Shown here: in pieces, positions 1-8,600 of the stretch
How the letters are laid out: every line of letters starts with the position of its first letter
Position numbering within the stretch: the first letter of the stretch is position 1
NCBI GenBank assembly: GCA_951812925.1
Contig: OX638368.1
Location: 17,671,187 to 17,735,186, forward strand
Source of the DNA: Calliopum simillimum
Lineage: Eukaryota > Arthropoda > Insecta > Diptera > Lauxaniidae
Direction of reading: 5' to 3'
DNA: 64,000 bases
Notes under the pieces: generated by a model
Seen by the model: only the letters and a program-made list of their open reading frames with translations
What the model was told of the DNA's origin: nothing
Databases searched by the model: none
Translations under genes and position numbers: made by a program

Positions 1-1920
1 GGATTTTTGAAAAGTTTATTTAAGTGTTTTAAAACTAAATTTTAATTTTTATTTTTAAATAAATATTTTAAGCAAAACTAACAAAAAAAAAAAACAGGGT
101 TACTAAACGGAGAATGACGAAATGTTGCAAAAAAGATGACGGAGAATGATTAAACGGAGAATGACGAAAGGTTGCAAAAACAGTAATATCGCAAAATTTT
201 TAAAAAAGTTGAAACTGGTGAATAGCCCCCTAATTGTTTATTGATTTGATTATATAAAGATAAAATATTATGTTTAGTGATAAAAAAAACTTACGCGGAG
301 AATGATACACACTGGCTTTCTTAACAAAATATTTAAATAAAAACAGGAACACTCGCTATCGAAAAACCAAAACTGACTGACCTGAAACTGCACTGAATCT
401 CCTCTTTCTCTTAACTTTCAGTTCTCTTTTTACTCAATATTAAAAAAATACTGTAAGAATTAGAAAAAACTGAGCGGAGGTAGTCTAAAATGAGGAACCA
501 ACTATATGTCGATTCTATATAAAAAAATTTTTAGAAGAGTAAACACATAACACGTAGCTGAAATATATGTACAATGTTGTATAATTTTGTTTTAGTATAT
601 AACGTAATATGCGAAACGGGAAATTTAAGTGCACTAAGAAGTGGTTAAGAACAGAACGGAGAATGACTTTTAACACTTTATGCTATAATTTCATAGTAAA
701 AAATAGAATTAAAATTTATTTTTTTAAGCTATTCGCTCTGGTTAAGTACATATCTGTATTAAATAGATAAAATATCAAATTTTAAATCTCAACATGCTTT
801 TGACCCCCGGTACATTGAATGGTACATTTTTCGTAGAATCACCCATATAATATAACTAATGGCTGTTATATTTTTATGAGCTATAGGCCCAGACGCAGGC
901 CCAGTTGCATACGGTGTAGTGTATTCAATTATTGTTGAATACAAAAATAATTCCCTTACCTACTTAAGTACTTGTTTCAATTAACCTCTTCTGGCACTAA
1001 ACAGAAGTATAAGCTAGTGACTAAAGTTTCTGAGTACCTATGAATATGTTTCATAAGAGGTTAAAGCAAAAATATATTTTTTATGCTTTTATTGCATCTT
1101 AAATGAAAAGTGAAGTGCAGCTAACGCAGCCATTTTTGGTATTTTATTTGAGCCGGATACGCTCTAGTAAGCTTCCGCCGCAATTTGCGGTTTCTGCTAT
1201 GAAGTTCTTCAAATTCTCCTTCTTCTGTTTATAAAATTTGTTTGTTTTTGTTTGCTTTGTTTTTATTTTTCAATTTACAATCATTTGTTAATCCATGATT
1301 CATGAATTTGATTTATCTCGAACTATTTGCTTTTAAAGTGGTCTCAGCTCGCCATAGTTTATGTTTTTTTTTTTCATGAATTATTTAAAAAAAAATATTT
1401 AACCGGAAACGTTTCACTGCTGTTTACAAGCTCTGATATGCAACTATGTTAGTATGTTTACATCTTATTAGGCAAATTGAAAGAGTAAGTGTGGAAAATT
1501 ATATTTTTATTGCTAGATATAATTGTAAAAAGAACATAAAATCGAAATTGATAATTTGTTCAGACTCTGTAACTAGCAATTGACTGGAAAAATCAGAGCC
1601 ATTCTCTTCCAACAGATATCATACGTATGATTATTGAGGGAAATTTTGAGTTCGCTCTTATCTTTCCGGCAAATTCATTATGGAAATATTTCACAGTTCC
1701 TGAAATCTAACTTTTTTAATTATGATCAGTATTAATCTGGAAGTACTTAGCTTCCCATACAAAATATTCAATACATAATGCTGTTTCTAATGCGAATTAA
1801 ATTTGATTAATTGAATCAATCGTACTTTTTTTTCAGAAATATCGGAAATACAAAAGATCAAAAACTTAATAAAAAATAGATTTCGATTTAATTCAAAGTG
1901 GGCTTCAAAGAAAGAAAATA
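1..1920. other. Non-coding A+T-rich stretch
   Basis: No reading frame of note and no clear transposon ends. The only structure seen is a cluster of CGGAGAATGA words in the first 670 bases, annotated separately. The remainder is simple A+T-rich DNA with short A and T runs. Confidence 0.6.
108..666 (+). repeat. Cluster of five CGGAGAATGA motifs
   Basis: The 10-mer CGGAGAATGA occurs at 108, 140, 155, 296 and 657, all on the plus strand. Three copies lie within 57 bases, and the copies at 108 and 155 are each followed by CGAAA and then TTGCAA. This suggests a decayed short tandem repeat rather than chance, but no known element is recognised. Confidence 0.45.
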
Positions 1921-1929
1921 CATAGTACT

Positions 1930-3147
1930 TTCAACTATCATATCATGTTTTATGGACGTGGCATTGCTCACTGTAATAACCTTCCAAGGGAGTGTAATAA
2001 AACACATAATGTTTTGAATTTCCTTCCTTAAGGTTAAACCTATTTCTGTTCCAAGCTTCATAAAATCAATCAGTTGACAGCATACTGGCCACTAAGGGGC
2101 GTTACTCCGCCCACTAAAAACCAAAAAAACTTTTAATATTCTTCTTTCCAGTCCGGTCTACATCAATTCCAAATTTCGAACTAGTAAGGGTGTTACATTT
2201 GGTCTGGCCAAACATTAAATAACATGCACTGCAATATTTTGAAAATTTTGCTTGTCATGACCTCTTGTCCGAATTCACATAGCTTTTGCTCAGATCTTGC
2301 ACTTACTGTCCTTTGTGTTTCAATGAAATTTGGTTGGATTACCTCAAAAAACGTTTTCAGTATAGCATTTTGAAGCTTTTGCTTATATGAGAGGTGCCAC
2401 GCCCTCTTGTCCGATTTCGTCTAGTTTATGCTCACAGCTTGCGCTTATAGTTTTAAACGTCTGAGTAAAATTTAGTTAGATTATCTCGAAAAATGCTTTC
2501 TTTCTATATAGCATTTTTAAAACTTTTGATTACATGCCACGTCCACTTGTCCGATATCGTTTAGTTTTTTCTTAGAGATTGCGCTTACCGTCCTTAGGAT
2601 TGTCGTGAAAAATACTCCTAAAGTCGCATTTTGAATATAGTTAGTTTCACAGACAGCCAGCCAGACGGACAAGGCTATATGGCCTCAGGAGGTGACGCTG
2701 ATGAAGAATATATGAGCCGTTCAAAATGAAAATGGTACAAGTCCAAAACGAGGCAAATGTAATGTCATATGAATTATGTGCCATAATTATCGGTTATTTG
2801 GTCGATATCATTTTTTCAACTTAATTTCAACAACTCTATATCAAGTAAATTTTTCGTGAAAACAGAAATCAATTTTATTCATCCCTAACAAAACGTCAGC
2901 CAATTAATACTATGACATTACTTTTGCCTCGTTTTGGACTTGCGTCATTTTCATTTTGAACGGCTCATATATACTTTTCCATACCAGCCACGTCTCCTTC
3001 TCAAGGAAAGAGAAGGACAAAGTGAATATACCCTGGGGGTAAGGTATAAAAAATCGATTAAGCGGCATAGCCGTGGCAGCGTATTTTAGGGGCGTGGCAT
3101 AGCACAATTAAAACGAGAAAGTTTTAATTATCCTTCCTTAGTGCTAA
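1930..3147 (+). repeat. Dispersed composite repeat with ~145-bp tandem units, copy 1
   Basis: About three degenerate units lie between 2240 and 2640. Each carries CTCTTGTCCGA, TTGCACTTA or TTGCGCTTA, a GAAATTTGGTT-like segment and a CAGTATAGCATTTTGAA-like segment. They are followed by a CAGACAGCCAGCCAGACGGA segment and CTCAGGAGGTGACGCTGAT. The same order recurs at 41.5-45.9 kb. Such repeats are common in fly non-coding DNA, but I cannot name the family. It hosts a MITE at 2711-2969 and a foldback from 3148. Confidence 0.6.
2711..2969. mobile_element. 259-bp MITE with TA target duplication
   Basis: Terminal inverted repeats start TATGAGCCGTTCAAAATGAA on the left and end with its complement on the right, and TA flanks both ends (2709-2710 and 2970-2971). 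The repeats extend about 60 bases. The internal core, with CGGTTATTTGGTCGATAT and CGTGAAAACAGAAATCAATT, is shared with three other MITEs here (4767-11839 interrupted, 20655-25290 interrupted, 51769-52025), which have different termini. A short frame across it is a by-product. Confidence 0.75.
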
Positions 3148-4248
3148 CCCAATGTGCACAAAAACGGATGAGGATCCGTTTCGAATCCGTTACGAGTTCA
3201 TAAAGGTATAAAAAACGTAATCCGCGGTAACGGATCCATTTCGAACCCGTAACGTACATCAAAAACGAATTCAATACGCTTTGTTTGAATAAAAAAAAAA
3301 AAAATATTTTGAAGCGCTTATTAGCGATTAAAAAAAAAAATAAATTCCGTAGTACGGGCCCGTTTCGAATCCGAAACTTATGTAAAAACGAATTCAAAAC
3401 GGATTTGCTTTTAAATATGTTAATGCTGTATATTTACAGAAAAAAACCGTTTTGATGCGCCTATTAGCAATTAAAAAATACTAAAAAGAAAAAAAGGAAG
3501 AAAATTAAAGGGTAAAAACCCACCTCGTGTAGGAACCTGGGCAAATCCGTTTCGATTCCGTAAATACTTCAAATACGAACTCAAAACGGATTTGCTTTAA
3601 TTAATTTTAATGATGATAAAAAAAATATTTTTTTTTTTTTTTCTTTTTATTTTATTGCGTATGATTTTTTGTAAACTTTTCAAACTCTGTTTGAAAAAAT
3701 GTTTTTGATTCCAAATTTGAGTACATAACATTTTTTATCAAAAGAAGGGAAGAAAAAGAACACAGAATACTTATAAAAAAACATCAGAAATTTGTTTAAT
3801 ATACAAACTTTAAATCTTAATATCAAATAAGTCCACATCAGATAAGTCAACATCATATCGGTCAATAGCCTAGTTGTCTAACGTGTCGTGTATGAAAGAG
3901 TAATACCCCGGGAGCGTGGATTCGACTCTCGGCCGGGCTAGTAATTTTTTTTTTTTATGTTATTTTGTTTTTTTTTTTTTAATTAAAAATAAGCGCTTCA
4001 CCCTTTTTTCTTTTTTTTTTATAAGCAGCATTAACATTATTAAAAGCGAATCCGCTTTGAATTCGTTTTTGATGTACGTTACAGGTTCGAAACGGATCCA
4101 TAAAAGTAGAAAAAACGATTCGTTTTTTTTCAGGAATCCTTCCCGCAAACGGATCAGTAACGGATACGTAACGGATTCCGTAACGGATAAAAAGAACGAA
4201 AATATGAACCCGTTACGGATCCGAAACGAGTCCGTTTGGCACACTGGG
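3148..4248. mobile_element. 1.1-kb foldback with tRNA-like module (family 1)
   Basis: Outer inverted repeats begin CCCAATGTGCAC on the left, and the right end reads GTGCCAAAC or its complement up to CACTGGG. About 45 bases pair well, including GGATCCGTTTCG and CCGTTACGAGTTCAT. The left arm holds four spaced TTTCGAATCCG-like subrepeats (3179, 3239, 3363, 3550), each followed by an ACGAATTCAAAACGG-like word. Between the arms lies a tRNA-like A-box/B-box module followed by T12. No target duplication could be fixed. Frames over the arms are composition artefacts. Confidence 0.7.
3859..3956 (+). other. tRNA-like pol III promoter module inside foldback
   Basis: An A-box-like TAGCCTAGTTGT (3866-3877) matches 11 of 12 positions of TRGCNNARYNGG. 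A B-box-like GATTCGACTCT (3919-3929) matches 9 of 11 of GGTTCRANTCC. The 53-base spacing is normal for a tRNA gene. A run of 12 T (3945-3956), a pol III terminator signal, follows closely. The acceptor and T stems do not pair, so this is tRNA-derived or convergent and not a working tRNA gene. Confidence 0.5.
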
Positions 4249-4766
4249 AAGTCAAATTTCATAAAAATCGAAGTATTGGTTTAGCTGTGAGAGCGTATTT
4301 TACGTTTCATGTGCACTTCCTCTTGTAAAACGTAAGACATGTTCTTTTTTCCTAACAGTATTATAATTTTCACACAACATTGTCCCTGATCTTCTAAAAA
4401 ACATTTCGTGCAGTCTTTAGGTGACTTTATAACATTGACTTGCATTAACGGAAATGTAACCGTTTAGGAAATATTTTTATAAAACCGCAAAAAATCAAAA
4501 AACTCGACTTTACCGAATATTTTCGAAGCAGTGACTCACCATTTTCATCAAAAAGCCTCATAAGTGAAAAGTTATTGAAACACGCGGATAAGGAAACAGG
4601 CCTGATGATATAGTTTTCCATAATGATCATGATCGTCGACTTTAGTTGATATAAAAGCTAGAAAAGCGTGTAGTTATGGCAATGACGTTTTATGGATTGG
4701 GGGCCACATTAGAACAATTTGATTGGTAAGTGACAACTGTGAGAAAAGTAGGCATTGGTTGGAATT
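4249..4766. other. Non-coding stretch between elements
   Basis: This is degenerate dispersed-repeat sequence continuing from the left (ATAAAAATCGAAGTATTGGT and similar) with no coding potential. The short minus-strand frame near 4445-4630 has no recognisable domain. Confidence 0.5.
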
Positions 4767-5017
4767 AATTGAGGAGGGGCCGTACCAAAGTTTCTAAGTA
4801 CCAAAACGAATGTCATACATATTATATGCGATAATAATCGGTTATTTAACCGATATAATTTTTTCAGCATAATGCCATCAGTTCCAAACCATCATGTAAG
4901 CTTTACGTGGAAACAGAAAGCAATTTTAATCATTTCTAACAAAATGTTAACCCCTTCATATTATGACATTATTTTTGTCTCGTATTGGTACTTAAGTAGC
5001 ACCTTTGAAATGGCCAC

Positions 5018-5339
5018 TGTTACCGCCACTGCCTTCGATTCATGTTATTATCGATAAAACTTATTGTAAAATTAAACTCACCTCTGAACTATTTCATTTT
5101 CTTTGTTACACTCATTTGTAAAAGCGTGCTTGGTTCGCATACCAAAAAGTAAGAATATTTTATACATATATTGTAAAATAATTTCTATTAATATTTTTAT
5201 TATTTCTAAATTAATATTTTTAGGAGTTTTAACTATTCCAAACTGAAATCAAATAAATTGAAGATAAAAATTTCTGCATTTTATTTTGGAAGTTCAAAAC
5301 CCCGTGCGAACTGAGTGCTGTGGGCAAATTCCCGCAACA
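5018..5339 (+). repeat. BEL/Pao 5' LTR
   Basis: 322 bp, TG...CA ends, identical by eye to 11503-11824. Element transcription should start here. No unambiguous TATA box or initiator was picked out. Confidence 0.93.
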
Positions 5340-5624
5340 AAAATTTTAAAACTCTTTTTGCCGTAGCAAAAATTAAAATCGTTTTGCTATTCGCAAAAAT
5401 AAAAGGTTTCCCCGCTACTCAGAAAAATAAAACCTTTTAGGAGTCTTACTGGCAACGGCTTAATAAAATTGCATCATAAATTTGCTGAACACGCGGATCA
5501 GCAACTCAATCTAACCTCAACGTAGTACGAAGTTCATCAGCAACTGCTCAACAGGTTTAATTGGTATCAGTACAACCCAACAGGATTAGCACTCTCCAAC
5601 CGGCATCACAAGTAAGTCCTAAAA

Positions 5625-8600
5625 ATGGAAAATTCTTCCTTACAGGGTCAACCACCACACGAACCACCAGAACATGCAGCCACTTCGGCACAAATTACTG
5701 AGAATTGTGCAATATGTAATGAGCCATCCACAACTTCATTTATACTATGTAGCAATTGCCATACTAAATACCATATTAATTGCGCAAAGGTCTCCAGTCC
5801 TCAACCAACTTGGATGTGTGAAAATTGTTCATTAGCATTAAATCCTGCTCGTTCAAGATCTGTACGTAGCCACCGCAGCTCAACGTCTCATGTTTCGACC
5901 ATTGTAGGGGCACGCAAACAAGAATTGGAGTTACAAAAACTCGAGGAAGAAAAGAAGCTCGCTCAAGAATTTTTAAATAAAAAATATCAGATTCTAGAAC
6001 AAAATCTGGTTGAAATCGAGAATAATAATTCTACTCCTGAAGGATCAGTGCACGATTGGCTAATCGGCCAACCTGAATCTCGAATTGAAAATGCTTCGCG
6101 ATCAGCTCAGAATCTAGGAAATTTGTGCGAAACAAATAATTTTGCTATACCGGCTAACCATGTAAATATTTCTAATAATCAATTTCCGCCGGGCAATAAT
6201 TTAACTTTTGCACAGCCTCGACAAGATCCTACACAAAACCAAACATCAGTGCACGATTGGCTAATCGGCCAGGCTGAGTCTCGAATTCAAAACGGTTCGC
6301 GATCGGCTCCGAATCTAGGAAATTTGTGTGAAACAAATAATTTTGCTATACCGGCTAACCATGTACAAAATATTTCTAATAATCACTTTCCGCCGGGCAA
6401 CGATTTAACTTTTGCACAGCCAGGACAAAATTCCACACAAAACCAAACATCAAATTTATTGTTTAGCCGAACGTTTAATAATAACTCGAACAACATAAAT
6501 TCAAATATTGCAGCACCAATGAACACCACAGCACCGCAAGTGTCTTTTACTTCACGCCAACGTAATAATTTTGTTCCAGCTCCTAATTGGAGCGCCACTC
6601 CTAACCTCACTCCCCAGCAGGCCAACGCAAGGCAATCAGTCCCTAAGGACTTGCCCATATTTACAGGGAAACCTGAAGAATGGCCGCTATTTAGTTCCAC
6701 CTTTAATTGGTCCACTTCAGTTTGCGGCTTAACAGATGCTGAAAATTTAATTCGATTACAAAAGGCACTGCGTGGAGAAGCCCTGCAGTCTGTTCAACAC
6801 ATCTTAATTCATCCATCATGCGTATCAACAGTGATTTCAACGCTCAGCCTTCTTTATGGACATCCGGAGAAAATATTAAATTCTCTAAAAGCAAGGATAC
6901 GATCACTACCAATGGTGAATCCGAACAAACTTGAAACAATTACCACATTTGCAATCCAGGTTAAAAGTCTTCTAGCAACAATTGAAGCCTGTGAACTACA
7001 CGATGAATTAAACAACTCATGTTTATTACAAGAACTTGTCCGCAAATTGCCATCCTATTTCCAAATAAATTGGGGTTCGTATAAAATGAATATAATAAAA
7101 AACAAACACAAAGTGAATTTGTTAGAATTTTCCAACTGGGTGTATGACATTGGCCTGTCTGCTGGCAGCGTCAATATTGAGAGTACTGTTACTGCCATAG
7201 CACAACCTCTCTCACGCAGTAAGCAAAGGAATGCGTTCATAAACACACACACAGATAGAAATACAAAAAAATGTCTTGTGTGCAACGGGAATTGTAACAA
7301 AGTTGAAAGTTGTAAAAAATTCATATCAGCAGATCGTAGTGAGAGATGGAACATAGTGCGAGACTGCAAATTATGCAAACAATGTCTTCGCAAACATTTT
7401 GGTTTTTGCACTGGCAACGTCGTTTGTGGCATCGATTCATGTCAATCAAAACATCACTCTCTCTTGCATAAAAAGCAAATAAATGAAAGAGAAACGTCAG
7501 AATCTGACACAAATGTAAATAAAAGTAAAGAAACACAGAATTGCCACGCACACTGCGCTAAGTTAAATGAAAATTTATTTAAAATTATTCCCATAACAAT
7601 TTACGGTAAGAATAAAACTTTGCAAACTTATGCATTTATTGATGAAGGATCATCAACAAGTTTGATAGATGAAAAAATTTATAAAGATCTTAACTTGGCA
7701 GGTGTTGCGGAACCTTTGTGTCTTAAATGGACTGGCAACGTAGAACGCGACGAAAATAATTCACGCCGACTTGCAGTGGATGTGTCTGGAGCGAATGGAA
7801 AACGATTTTCCATCGACGTGCACACAGTAAAATATCTGGCATTGCCAAGACAAACCATGGACTTTAAGGAGATGGTAAATAATTACCCATATTTAAAAGG
7901 ATTGCCTGTTTCAAGCTACAACAACGCAACTCCTCAAGTGTTGATTGGTCTAAATAATTCTAGACTATGTGTTTCTAGAAATGTGAAAGAAGGTGAAGCT
8001 CATGAGCCTGTGGCAGTATCAACACGCCTTGGCTGGTTAATTTATGGTACGGCTGGAAGTAAAAATATCACCGAACAGCACCATTTTCACATATGTGAAT
8101 GCAGTGCAGATAGGGATAAAAAGCTATCCAATTTAATAAAAAAATTTTACTGCCTAGAAACTGCAGGCATAAACAACGCTGCTCCGTTAATGAGTAAAGA
8201 CGATGAAAAAGTAGTCGCTATTTTGGAAAAATATACTAAACAACGGCCAGACGGGCATTATGAGACTTCGCTACTGTGGCGACAAGAAGATGTTCATCTG
8301 CCAAATAGCTATGAAATGGCCTTAAAGAGATTTTACTGCTTAGAAAAAAGATTAACAAGCGACAATCATTTAAATAATATTTTCCAAAATACTATTAATG
8401 ATTATATAGCCAAGGGCTATATAACAAAGGTCGATAATCACAGTAGCCTTTCAAATACTACACGAAAGGTTTGGTACTTGCCAATTTTCCCCGTCTTCAA
8501 TAAAAATAAGCCTGGAAAATGTAGAATCGTTTGGGACGCTGCAGCTAAAAGTCACGGCATATCTTTAAATGATATGTTGCTAAAAGGGCCGGATTTATTT

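Noticed and set aside
3859..3940. A genuine tRNA gene
   Set aside because: A and B boxes are good, but the acceptor and T stems do not pair and no anticodon arm could be drawn, so it is only tRNA-like.
3128..4284. Three overlapping frames of 61-122 codons
   Set aside because: Phe/Lys-rich translations of poly-T and poly-A runs inside foldback arms.
5340..5624. Primer-binding site of the BEL element
   Set aside because: No convincing match to a tRNA 3' end could be identified by eye just after the 5' LTR.
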